Shown: piece after piece, positions 47,500-58,527 of the stretch | Numbering within the stretch: position 1 is the first letter of the stretch | Layout of the letters: each line of letters opens with the position of its first letter | NCBI RefSeq assembly: GCF_003073045.1 | Contig: NC_037603.1 | Span: 11,066,192 to 11,130,191 of the forward strand | Source: Pomacea canaliculata | Taxonomy: Eukaryota > Mollusca > Gastropoda > Architaenioglossa > Ampullariidae | Direction: 5' to 3' | DNA: 64,000 bases | Notes under the pieces: model-generated | What the model saw: only the letters and a program-made list of their open reading frames with translations | Databases searched by the model: none | What the model was told of the DNA's origin: nothing | Translations under genes and position numbers: made by a program

Positions 47500-48310
47500 A
47501 GGACAAACGTTGAATTAGAGCATTTGTCAAACAAAGTAACCGTTGGTACACAAGCAACAACGAAGCTGAACCCTCCGACGCCATTTTACTCATGACGTAA
47601 AACGTGAATGACGACAGATGGGTACAATAATAGGCAAAGGAAACAGAAAGTTCTCGAAAGATCAGTCGATGTGCAGCAAGAGAGGGAGAAAGAGGGAGAG
47701 ATCTGCGCCAGCAACTTGATTTCATCACAAGCACGATCTGCGAAGGGTTTGAAAAAAAATTGTTTACCAAACAACAGCGATGTATGTATAGAAACAGTGT
47801 TTTATTGTATTGTGTGGAGTAGAACTACATCTTTACCGAGCGACATTTCTTTGTGAAAGTTTAAAAGTATCAGTAGATATCCAGGTATCACCAAATATTA
47901 CTAGCACATCTCAGTTAACTTTGATTTTCCGTGCGTTTGTTATGGGAAACACAGTGAGAAATATTCCCGTTACTGAGTATTCTCTCTTTACTTTCTTGTT
48001 GTTGCTAAAAACCAATCATGACAGCTCATCACCTCTGATAGATACATACACAGGTACCTAGTTCCGTTTCACATGAAGTTTACCATAGAGGAGGACTTGA
48101 GAGTCTACCTGCAGAATACGATAAAAGAATAGAAGAGAGACGACACGACAGCTGGATAAACATCACAAACCATAAATGCGATGACCTGCTGATACCAGGA
48201 GTGATGAGGACCGCAGCTTTATCCATAACAAAATAATTAGCTATTCATGTGTGTGATCAATTATCTCTGATTAAACATTAACACATTTTGTCTAAAAAAT
48301 GTGCTTACAG
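47500..48310 (+). repeat. Shortened upstream unit of gene 7
   Basis: The unit matches the others up to GCGCCAGCAACTT (47718). It then jumps to GATTTCATCACAAGC, omitting about 440 bases that are present before genes 6 and 8, including the CTTGGAAACATCTTT block. The rest, to the acceptor TGTGCTTACAG ending at 48310, is normal. Confidence 0.65.
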
Positions 48311-48872
48311 GCCGAATCTTCGTCAGTTCACCAGAACTTGGAGACTCAAGATGTGTTTGGTTATTCTGGTACTCCTGATTGTGTTGTGCATAGTGACTCT
48401 AAGCATCCTGACATTTGGTTCAATGCCCATGATAATCGCACCACAACACAGCCACAGTTATTCAACAACGCATTACTTACGTCACTTCCGCTCGATATTT
48501 ATACTTGATGTTGCAAATCATGACCTGGCGCTTAATCGTCAAGGGAACCCCCTTAGTATATCCTCTTCTGATGTAATGACTGACAATAGAGCCTCTGTTG
48601 TTAACAAAAAGTTGATTTTATTGTACAACATGCCTGGCTGGATGAATAGAAAGTCGTATGCTGAGGTGTTTGGCCACTGTCCAGTCAGCGCATGCAACTT
48701 GTCCACAAACTATGATGTGGATAGAGCAGCTGGCGACGCTGTGGTGTTTTACGGGGATCTATCAGATATACCAGTGCCACCTCGAGCTTTTCCTGACCAG
48801 GTGTATGTGTACTACCTGTTAGAATCGCCGACGAGACTTTGGTTTTCAGAGCTAAAATCATCATGGAACTCA
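48311..48872 (+). pseudogene. GT10 fucosyltransferase-like gene 7, exon A only
   Basis: From the ATG at 48351 exon A is open for 174 residues: anchor, short stem, LILLYNMPGWMNRKSYAEVF, GHCPVSACNLSTN, GDAVVFYG (Tyr at the His position) and VYVYYLLESPTRLWFSELKS, ending WNS before a normal GTGAGT donor. No exon B follows. The intron runs to about 49840 and then passes directly into the 3' flank type of gene 5, and the next exon B belongs to gene 8. Without the C-terminal domain there is no donor-binding site. Splicing across to the exon B at 53993 is conceivable but would have to skip exon A of gene 8. Confidence 0.85.
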
Positions 48873-49491
48873 GTGAGTCTCTTTGTTTCATAGTATATTA
48901 AAGTCGCTTTCATTCATTCCTTCATTTTCCTACCTTAACTGGTACGAGCCTAGCACAGGTGAACTCACTTAAAGAGAGGCTACGTACCCGTAAACAGCAG
49001 GTCGATTTCTTCACGTCAGTCACTATTCTTCCTTTCACTTCCCATGACTTCGGCTTCCTGGAAGACCGTCACTTTCACCCAGGTCGACATAGAGGTGTGA
49101 TGATTCTGAAGAGTATGGCATATGTTATATTGCGCCAATTGCGTGCGTGTGCCTTAGAACAAGAGGAGAACGGGTACCAATGGTTAACGTAATCACCCAT
49201 TCCTCCAATTATTTAGGGAGGTGAGATTCCATAGAACGGCTCAAACGCCAGTTGAACTCGAGTGGCCACTTTTACATCGACGTCTGTCCTCTAACTAACC
49301 CTAACCAGATTCACAAAGTTCCTGCTGCAGAACGTAAAACTAAACCTCAACAACCCCAAGCCTAAAAGTCTGCAACTATTCTAACTAAATGAAATGTTTT
49401 CTTTGTTACAAAAGAATCCAAAAGATATCAAGGGTAAATAAGCTATCGTTTTGCTTAAGTAAGCCGTAATGTTCAGAATGAAAATCTTCCA

Positions 49492-49569
<78 letters not shown>

Positions 49570-49839
49570 GTTACGTAAACATTTTTTAAAAGTGGATATA
49601 AAAATAAACTTCCATAAACCTGCGACCGAGACTCTGAACCTCCTCGAAGTTGACGATTTCGTGTACTGCTATCAACAATGGCGAGTCGTCAGAAGGGTTG
49701 TGTGCGTTCACGAGATCAAAATGATCATTTTTTTAAAGTTGATAATATTTAACTACAACTTTTTATGTAAACAAGTAAAGAACAATTCTCATTACTTTTG
49801 TTATTATGCCTCGATGATTTCTCGGCTTTGTTTTCTAAA
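48873..49839 (+). other. Orphan intron of gene 7, with (GT)n
   Basis: This matches the first ~1 kb of the other introns, then ends at GGCTTTGTTTTCTAAAG, where the next bases come from the 3' flank of a gene-5-type copy. It contains a (TG)n run at 49494-49568 at the spot where gene 6 has a T run and gene 9 has its giant GT tract. Confidence 0.75.
49494..49568. repeat. (TG)n microsatellite, 75 bp
   Basis: An uninterrupted TG repeat in the intron of gene 7. It is the same locus, by flanking sequence, as the kilobase-long tract of gene 9. Confidence 0.95.
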
Positions 49840-49840
49840 G

Positions 49841-50606
49841 CGAGCATTACCGTCTACTTTGCTTAATCACATTGTTTGCTATGAAACCGTCTTAATTTTT
49901 TTTTTATTTTAACGAATTTCCCTACTTGTGGCCTCAAACTGTTTTAACAAAGTACTTTTACTTGCTTTAAGGCTATCGAAATTAGCAATCATTGATACAC
50001 TTCTCTTGAAGATGACAAAGTAAATAAAATAAAAGAAATTGAAGTGTCACCAATGTGAGGAAGCTGTATGACTAAGTTAGAAAAACTCAATAAGCAGTTT
50101 TTATGTTTGCAGATGCAATTTGAGAAGTTCTGATTCATTTTAATTGAGCATTTTCTTCGAGCAGCCTCACAACCAAAAGTGTTTGCGCTCTAAGCGCTAG
50201 TAAAAGTAATAAAGCAAATGACATCAACACACGCGCTAACAATGGCATGTCATCATACTCAACCACACACACTAAACCACCAATTAGTAGGCTAAAAATA
50301 CATTTGTAATTAACTAGTTGGAAATCAAGTATTGAAGAGCACATTTGACCAATGAAAACACACATCTGAATCGGCGGTCACTAGTGGATTCTAAGGTGGG
50401 CTAAGTGGGAATGTGTAGAGTAGAGCACGCATACGAACACACACACACCCACACACACACACACAGAGAGACACACACAGACAGCTCGAACTAAGATGAA
50501 ACTTCATTTATCCAAGATGGCAGTTAGGGACAGCTCGACATGAAAACACAACAACAAAGTTTTAACACAACACATTCCTATCCACCAAACATACTCATAC
50601 ATTCAT
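49841..50606 (+). repeat. Start of the second copy of the 9.7-kb tandem duplication
   Basis: Bases 49841-59164 repeat 40110-49490 at an offset of about 9.72 kb with few differences. The junction is AAAG|CGAGCATTACCG, with short similarity between the two parents (CTAAACGAG in the intron, GAAGCGAG in the flank). Confidence 0.85.
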
Positions 50607-50614
50607 GGCTCAGG

Positions 50615-50915
50615 CAGGCCTGACGAGAGGGGGGGACAGGGGGTCTGGTGTACCCGGGCCCGCGGCTGTCAAGGGGGCCCGGCCTTGGTCAGTGGATTTT
50701 TTTTTTTCTTCTTCTCCTTTTCTTTTTCTTTTAAAGAAAGGTCTAAGGACAGAACACCCAAGCATTACACATGCAGAAGTTGAGTTTGAGTGTAGATATT
50801 GAGATTCGAATTGTAAACATACATTATATACTGGGAAAATAATTTACAATTACAAGTACAAGGGGCCCGGAGAGGTCGTCTGTCCCGGGGCCTGGGCTGG
50901 CTCTCGGCGGTCCTG
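50615..50915. mobile_element. GC-rich non-autonomous hAT-like element, copy 2
   Basis: The same element in the same site as 40884-41185, with the same GGCTCAGG duplications (50607-50614 and 50916-50923). It therefore inserted before the 9.7-kb block was duplicated. The G run near the left end is three bases shorter and a T run is longer. Confidence 0.85.
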
Positions 50916-50923
50916 GGCTCAGG

Positions 50924-52310
50924 CATCTGCATTCACTCGCACACAGTAACATTCAGAAAGGCAGCACACCCAACGTGTGAGAGCCAGTTAAAATTGAATG
51001 AATTCTCCGTGGCAGCCATTATTTTTCTCTGGGACAACGAAGAGGAACGGGATGATGGGGACTAGGAGTTTAGTAGCGCCGACTGATTTATCGAGTTTGA
51101 ATATTGTACTCTGCGTGACACAAGCAATGACGAAGCTGAATGCTCCGACGCCATTTTAATCATGACGTAAAACTTGAATGACGACATATGGGTACAATGA
51201 CGGACAAAGTAAAAAAGAAAGTTCTAGAAAGATCAGTGGATGTGCAGCAAGAGAGGGAGAAAGAGGGAGAGATCTGCGCCAGCATCTTGTCAGGTTTGCT
51301 GTGGTTTGTACGTGTTCATTGGTATAACGGGATGCAAGTCGATACATTTTAATAGGATTAGTACTGATTAGTATCGATGTGCATTGAAGGACTTGGGGAT
51401 GTTGGCTGTGTAGTCTGTGTTAGCCGTGAAGTTGCTGTCGCTTTGGTCCCTCTGCTGCTCCTTTTCGTAAGAACGAGAACGAGGCTGAACCTAACTGGGA
51501 TGACAGCTCTCGGGCTCCACAACTGTTTCTTTATATATTTGGTTGTTACTGAGCTTGACATGCAGTTTGTGCCTGTATGTTCATCATTGACTTGGTTTTA
51601 GTTTCTGCTGTGTTTTTGTAAGCGACATTAGGGATCAAACAGTAACAACAACTGCGGGATTACATAATGCTTCTGTCCTTCAGAGAAAGTCTAAAGTTTA
51701 TTTCCTTGGAAACATCTTTGCGGAAGAGATTTCATCGCAAGCACGACCTGAGACGGGATCGAAAAAGATTGTTTACCAAACAACAGCGATGTATGTATAG
51801 AAACATTATTTTATTGTATTGTGTGGAGTATAACTACATCTTTACCGAGCGACATTTCTTTTGTGAAAGTTTAAAAGTATCAGTAGATATCCAGGTATCA
51901 CCAAACATTACTATCACGTCTCAGTTAACTTTGATTTTCCGTGCGTTTGTTATGGGAAACCCTTTGTAAAATATTCCCGTTACTGATTATTCGCTCTTTA
52001 CTTGCTTGTTGTTGTAAAAACATTTATGTCACCTCTGGTAGATACATACACAGGTACCTAGTTCCGTTTCACATGCAGTTTACCATACAGGAGGACTTGA
52101 GAGTCTACCTGCAGAATACGATGAAAGAATAGAAGAGAGACGACACGACAGCTGGATAACCATCACAAACCATGAGTGCGATGACCTGCTGATACCAGGA
52201 GTGATGAGGATCACAACTTTATCCATAACAAAATAATTAGCTATTCATGTGTGGGATCAATTATCTCTGATTAAACATTAACACATTTTGTCTAAAAAAT
52301 GTGCTTACAG
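50924..52310 (+). repeat. Upstream unit of gene 8
   Basis: A near-identical copy of 41194-42588, with a 12-base loss near 52029 (CATTTATGTCACCTC against CATTTATGTCAGCCCATCACCTC). The CTTGGAAACATCTTTGCGG block is at about 51701-51739 and the acceptor ends at 52310. Confidence 0.6.
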
Positions 52311-54681
52311 GGCGAATCTTCGGCAGTTCACCAGAACTCGGAGACTCAAGATGTGTTTGGTTCTTCTGGTACTCCTGACTGTGTTGTGCATAGTGACTCT
52401 AAGCATCCTGACATTTACTTCAATGCCCATGATAATCGCGCCACAACACAGCCACAGTTCTTCAACATCTCATTACTTACGTCACTTCCGCTCGATATTT
52501 ATACTTGATGTTGCAAATCATTACTTGCCACTTGATCGTCAAGGGAACTCTTTTAGTATATCCTCCTCTGATGTAAGGACTGAGAGTAGAGCCTCTGTTG
52601 TTAACAATAAGTTGATTGTATGGTACAACATGCATGAGTCGATGCAGAGAAAGTCGGAGGGCGAGTTGTTTGGCCACTGTCCAGTCAGCACATGCAACTT
52701 GTCCACAAACTATAGTGCGGATAGTGCAGCTGGCGACGCTGTGGTGTTTGACGGCGCTCCATTAGAGATACCAGTGCCACCTCGAGCTTTTCCTGACCAG
52801 GTGTACGTCTTCTATATGTTAGAACCGCCGCCGAAACTTTGGTTTGGAGAGCAAAAAACATCACCATGGAACTCAGTGAGTCTCTTTGTTTCATAGTGTA
52901 TTAAAATCGCTTTCATTTATTTTCCTACCGTAACTGGTACGAGCCTAGCACAGGTGAACTCACACTAAGGAGAGGCTTTGCGCACCGGTAAGAAGGTCCA
53001 CCCAGTAGACAGCAGGTCCACTTCTTCACGTCAGTCACTATTCTTCCTTCCACTTACCACGGCGTCGGCCTCCTTTAACGTAGACCTGGAGGACCGTCGT
53101 CGCTTTCCCCCAGGTCGACATAGAGGTGTGATGATTCTGAAGAGTATGGCATATAATATTCTTCGCTATTATTACAATTGTTTTATCATCGCATAAATGC
53201 TAGCCCATTAACGGAAGGAACATTTTATTTTCACAATTTTTTTCTTTTTTTACTCCTCTGAAAATTGCGCCAATTGCGTGCGTGTGACTTAGAACAAGAG
53301 GAGAACGGGTACCGATGGTTAACGTAATCACCCAGTCCTCCAATTATTGGGGATAGTGATTCCATAGAACGGCTCAAACGCCTGTTATTTAGGAACTCGG
53401 GTTTCCTCTTTTACATCGAGGTCTGTCCTCTAACCCTAACCAACTTTACAAAATTCCTGCTGCTGAACGTAAAAATAAAGCACAACAACCCCAAGCCTAA
53501 AACTCTGCAACTATTCTAACGTCGCAAGTAGCTCTCAAAGAGGTTTTCTTAGTTACAAAAGAATCCAAAAGATATCAAAGGTAAAGAAGCTATCGTTTTA
53601 ATTAAGTAAGCCGTAATGTTCAGCAATGAAAATCTTGCATTTGGTATTTTTTGTTTTTTTTTAAATTTAAACATTTTTTACAAGTGGAAATAAAATTAAA
53701 CTTCTATAAACCAGTGACCAAGCCTCTGAACCTCCTCAAAGATGACGATTTCGTGTACTGCTATCAACAATGGCGAGTCGTCAGAAGGGTTGTGTGGGTT
53801 CACAAGATCAAAATGATCATTTTTTTAAGATGATAATATTGAACTAAAACTTTTTATATAAACAATCGAAACACAATTCTCATTACTTTTCTAACAATCT
53901 TTGTGTATGCCTCGATGATTTCTCGGCTTTGTTTTCTAAACGAGCTCTAAATCATTGTACAGCTAAAATCTTTGTGAAAATATTTGTTGCAGGCTTTTAA
54001 CTGGACATGGACCTACAGGCAGGATGCCGATATAATAACGACATACTTTATCTGGAACATTCCAAGCAGTTGCCAAATATTAGTTTCCTAAAAGATTTAG
54101 TTCGAAAGAAGGAAAAGCCTGCAGCATGGTTTGTTTCTAACTGCCATCAGGACCAAGCCCAACGACTTCGTTACGTTGAGAGACTGAAGGAAGTTATCCC
54201 TGTGGACGTATATGGAGACTGTGGGACGCTGCACTGCACAACCTTGGCCAAAGAATGCGACACCATGCTTACCAAGTACTTTTTCTATCTTTCCTTCGAG
54301 AACTCTTTTTGCCAGGATTACGTGACAGAGAAGTTTTCTCGAGCCTTCTTGAAGGATGTGTACGTGGTTCCTGTTGTGCGCGGCGGGCTGAACTACTCTC
54401 ACCACTTTCCTGAAGGAATTTTTATCAACGCCGATGACTTTAGCAGCCCAGAAGAACTGGGGCTGTATCTGAAAAAGCTGATGAACGACGAAGACGCCTA
54501 CATTGAAATGTTGTGGCGAATCGCTCACTTTGTCAACTTGGACTCTGACAAAAACCCACACTACTACTCGTGGTGCCAGCTGTGTGACAAGCTACACAGG
54601 CTGCAGGACAATGCCAAGACGTATCCAGACCTCTTTGGATGGTACTACGATGGGACATGCCGACCGCCAAGGGAATTCTAG
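52311..54681 (+). pseudogene. GT10 fucosyltransferase-like gene 8, one-base deletion in exon B
   Basis: Exon A (52311-52875) is intact with 175 residues from the ATG at 52351; it carries LIVWYNMHESMQRKSEGELF and GDAVVFDG. The intron is 52876-53992. Exon B (53993-54681) begins AFNWTWTYRQDADIITTY, then has TTT at 54047-54049 where the others have TTTT, shifting the frame before LEHSKQLP. All the remaining coding sequence to the normal stop, including YFFYLSFENSFCQDYVTEKF and FINADDFSSPEELG, is open in the shifted frame. As in gene 6, this is a single T-run base, so assembly error and true loss cannot be told apart here. Confidence 0.8.
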
Positions 54682-56638
54682 AGCTTGGTACAGTTCGTGG
54701 CATACACTGGTGCGTGTTCCATTTTGGCAGAACTTTTTCTTTTTTTTTCGTTCATACGGCTGCTAAGAGTCAAAAGGCAGCTGGACAACTCGACCTTTTC
54801 ATTGTCAAGTGACGTCCCGATCACAGTAAACATGTGACGCACCTATCGTCGACAAATGTGGAATATAACAAAGTGAACAATATGATTGTGAATGTCAAGT
54901 GCAAGATTAGACGGTTGTACCTTCCTGTTGCTTGCTTATACCATGAATTACTTGAGTGAGAGAGAGATTGAGAAAGAGTATAAAAAGAGTAATTTCAAAG
55001 GTTCAATTAAGCGCACAATTTTGTTAATTATGGTTGGGTTAAACTCGAGGCAAGGTCCGTAAACGCGCAAGCGTATAAACGTGTGGATAATGCATAGATA
55101 CATCTTAGTTACAAATCGTATGACGTGTCGATTTTGACCTTTGTGTTTTCCTCCGTGTACCTCTCCTTTAAACGTGCAATGAAAACGCACATCTTTCGTA
55201 AACTTCACTCCTTGGGCCTTTTCCACACACTGCCTTTTGCTGTTACTCTCTGATCTTTTTCTTGTTATTGGTTCCTTTTTGTGTTTTCTCTTTTTGATGT
55301 TATTCTTCATTTAGTACGGTTGTTTATTCTTTTATAGTTCATATGTTATAAAAAAACTTATCAGTATCTCGGGATTTAAAAGTAAGATCTATATGTAATT
55401 ACCTAATTGAATTTTGTTCCTTTTTTTCCTATTGTATCATGCAATGCATGGCTTAACTAAACCTGGTCACAAAGTTTGAGTGAACGAGTTTTGAAGAATT
55501 TCACAGAAAATGTTTTACATTTTAAACTATTAATAAAAAAAATTGGCAAAAGGATGGCGCATGATCTTTTTTCTATTTCTTTTTAAACTACACTAATTAC
55601 TGTAGTTTTACATGGGAAAAATGATGTGGGCATTGTTCAAAGGGAAAAAACTCTAGAAATAACGATTCACGGCCAATTTACTTCCCTTGGAATATGAAGC
55701 GAGTATTGTCTTCTACTTCGCTTAGTAACATCTTTTGCTCTGAAACCATTTTTTTGTTTGTTTATTTCAACGAATTGCCCTATTTGTGGCGTCAAACTGT
55801 TTTAAGAAAGTACTTTTACTTGCTTTAAGGCTGTCGAAATGAGCAATCATTGATACAGTTCTCTTGAAGATGACAAGGAAGTATATAAAATAAAAGAAAT
55901 TGAAGTGTCACCAATGTGAGGACGCTGTATGATAGAACAACTCAAAAAGCAGTTTTTGTGTTTGCAGATGCAGTTTGAGAAGTTCTGATTTACTGTAATT
56001 GAGCATTTTCCTCGCGCAGCCTCACAACCAAAACAGATTGCACAGTCTGTGGTGACAAACAGTAATAAAAGTAATGACATTAAAACACTAGTTAACCATA
56101 GCATGCTATGACACTTAAGAGGACCAATTAAGCCTGAAAGGGAAGTCACGCCGACCCATACATGACTGCGACCACACCCTCCTGTACCGACCATCATTCT
56201 TCACAGGAAGATGGGTGGTGCTTCATAGTGTACTACTAATAGTGTACTACGTCACGCTAGTGCACCATTCACACCATTGCCTGCAGTCAACATCATAGAG
56301 AGAGAGAGAATGAGAGAAAATGAGTGACACTTGGGATTGTTCGGACGGTGACAGTCTGCATTTCTCGTGGTTCTGACAAACCGTTACTTGAGCATGAGAA
56401 ATGCAGACTTTCAACGTCCAGCTAACGCGAACTGTCACTCTGATTGGTGTTGACGGCAGGCAATGTTGTGAATAGTGTACCAATGTGACGTAGTACACTC
56501 TTAACGTGACGTAGTACGCTGTTAGCGGCTCTCGTTGATCGCGGGTACTTTGCTAAAGGATAATCAATTAACGGATTGGTTTTGGAAGCTGAAATTTACA
56601 GGTTAGGTTGATATCGCCTATATCTATCGATATCTACA

Positions 56639-56670
<32 letters not shown>

Positions 56671-57160
56671 CAACAAAAACAAAGAAAAATCTATTCGGGT
56701 TAGGCTTAGAGCACACACACACACACAGCCACTAATTAACAGGCTAAAAAGTACACTAGTATGAGGATGATGATAATGATGAATATTTATAATGCGCAGT
56801 TATCCATAAAAAAAATGCTCATTGCGCAAAATAAAAAATAAAAAAAAACCCAAATAAAACAATAGTAATAAAACAATCAAAGTAAGAAAGAATACAGTCG
56901 ACCGTTTAAATACTTTTACATTCCTACACACTACTAGGAACTTTATTACGAAAAATGAGGCAGGAGATGTGTTTAATATCTTTGCAGGCTCCTGCCCTGA
57001 GTGTTTCTCTGAATTGCTCTTTACTTATATCCAAGGCAGACTACTCCATTCCTCGTCTGATGCCGTACGCTCTTTATTCCTGTCACCATGACAACCACAC
57101 ATGGTCACCGGCTGGTTAGTTACTGTGTTGATAAACAGTGCAACTGTCTTCACTTCTAAT
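54682..57160 (+). repeat. 3' flank of gene 8, shared unit
   Basis: A copy of the flank of gene 6, with the minus-strand Cys-rich frame at 55847-56197 (SVE changed to TTD at the end of the hydrophobic run), a foldback repeat, (AAAAC)n and CA runs. No other gene is seen. Confidence 0.7.
56226..56525. repeat. Foldback element, copy 4
   Basis: The same inverted-repeat arms as at 19337-19648, with one full TAGTGTACTACTAA unit. Confidence 0.7.
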
Positions 57161-57965
57161 GTCGCTAGGTACAGGACAAACGTTGAATTTGAGCATTTGT
57201 CAAACAAAGTAACCGTTGGTACACAAGCAACAACGAAGCTGAACCCTCCGACGCCATTTTACTCATGACGTAAAACTTGAATGACGACAGATGGGTACAA
57301 TAATAGCCAAAGGAAACAGAAAGTTCTCGAAAGATCAGTCGATGTGCATCAAGAGAGGGAGAAAGAGGGAGAGATCTGCGCCAGCAACTTGATTTCATCA
57401 CAAGCACGATCTGCGAAGGGTTTGAAAAAAGATTGTTTACCAAACAACAGCGATGTATGTATAGAAACATTGTTTTATTGTATTGTGTGGAGTAGAACTA
57501 CATCTTTACCGAGCGACATTTCTTTGTGAAAGTTTAAAAGTATCAGTAGATATCCAGGTATCACCAAATATTACTAGCACATCTCAGTTAACTTTGATTT
57601 CCTGTGCGTTTGTTATGGGAAACACAGTGAGAAATATTCCCGTTACTGAGTATTCTCTCTTTACTTGCTTGTTGTTGCTAAAAACATTTATGTCAGCCCA
57701 TCACCTCTGGTAGATACATACACAAGTACCTAGTTCCGTTTCACGTGCAGTTTACCATACAGGAGGACGGGAGATAAAAGAATAGAATAGAGACGACACG
57801 ACAGCTGGATAACCATCACAAACCATGAGTGCGATGACCTGCTGATACCAGGAGTGATGAGGATCACAACTTTATCCATAACAAAATAATTAGCTATTCA
57901 TGTGTGTGATCAATTATCTCTGATTAAACATTAACACATTTTGTCTAAAAAAAATGTGCTTACAG
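57161..57965 (+). repeat. Shortened upstream unit of gene 9
   Basis: This has the same ~440-base deletion junction (GCAACTT|GATTTCATCACAAG, about 57388) as the region before gene 7, confirming common descent. It also loses part of the GGAGGACTTGAGAGTC block near 57765. The acceptor TGTGCTTACAG ends at 57965. Confidence 0.65.
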
Positions 57966-58527
57966 GGAGAATCTTCGGCAGTTCACCAGAACTCGGAGAC
58001 ACAAGATGTGTTTGGTTCTTCTGGTACTCCTGATTGTGTTGTACATGGTGACTCTAAGCATCCTGACATTTGGTTCAATGCCCATGAAAATTGCGCCACA
58101 ACACAGCCACAGTTCTTCAACATCTCATTACTTACGTAACTTCCGCTCGATATTTATACTTGATGTTGCAAATCATGACCTGGCGCTTGATCGTCAAGGG
58201 AAGCCCCTTAGTGTATCCTCCTCTGATGTAAGGACTGACAGTAGAGCCTCTGCTGTTAACAAAAAGTTGATTTTATTGTACAACATGCCTGGCTGGATGA
58301 ATAGAAAGTCGTATGCTGAGGTGTTTGGCCACTGTCCAGTCAGCGCATGCAACTTGTCCACAAACTATAGTGCGGGTAGAGCCGCTGCCGACGCTGTGGT
58401 GTTTTACGGGGATCTATCAGATATACCAGTGCCACCTCGAGCTTTTCCTGACCAGGTGTATGTGTACTACCTGTTAGAATCGCCGACGAGACTTTGGTTT
58501 TCAGAGCTAAAATCATCATGGAACTCA
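57966..58527 (+). CDS. GT10 fucosyltransferase-like gene 9, exon A (gene continues beyond the window)
   Basis: From the ATG at 58006 the exon encodes 174 residues and ends at a normal WNS|GTGAGT donor at 58528. It has the anchor, a short stem, SHYLRNFRS (Asn for the His of the other copies), LILLYNMPGWMNRKSYAEVF, GHCPVSACNLSTN, ADAVVFYG and VYVYYLLESPTRLWFSELKS. It is the duplicate of gene 7. Its first half resembles genes 6 and 8 and its second half gene 7, a mosaic. Exon B, if any, lies past the GT tract and outside this window. The tandem-duplication geometry predicts that gene 9, unlike gene 7, still has it. Confidence 0.75.

Noticed and set aside
49469..49912. A 147-residue frame running through the TG repeat of gene 7
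   Set aside because: It is mostly Cys-Val dipeptides encoded by the microsatellite, in an intron.
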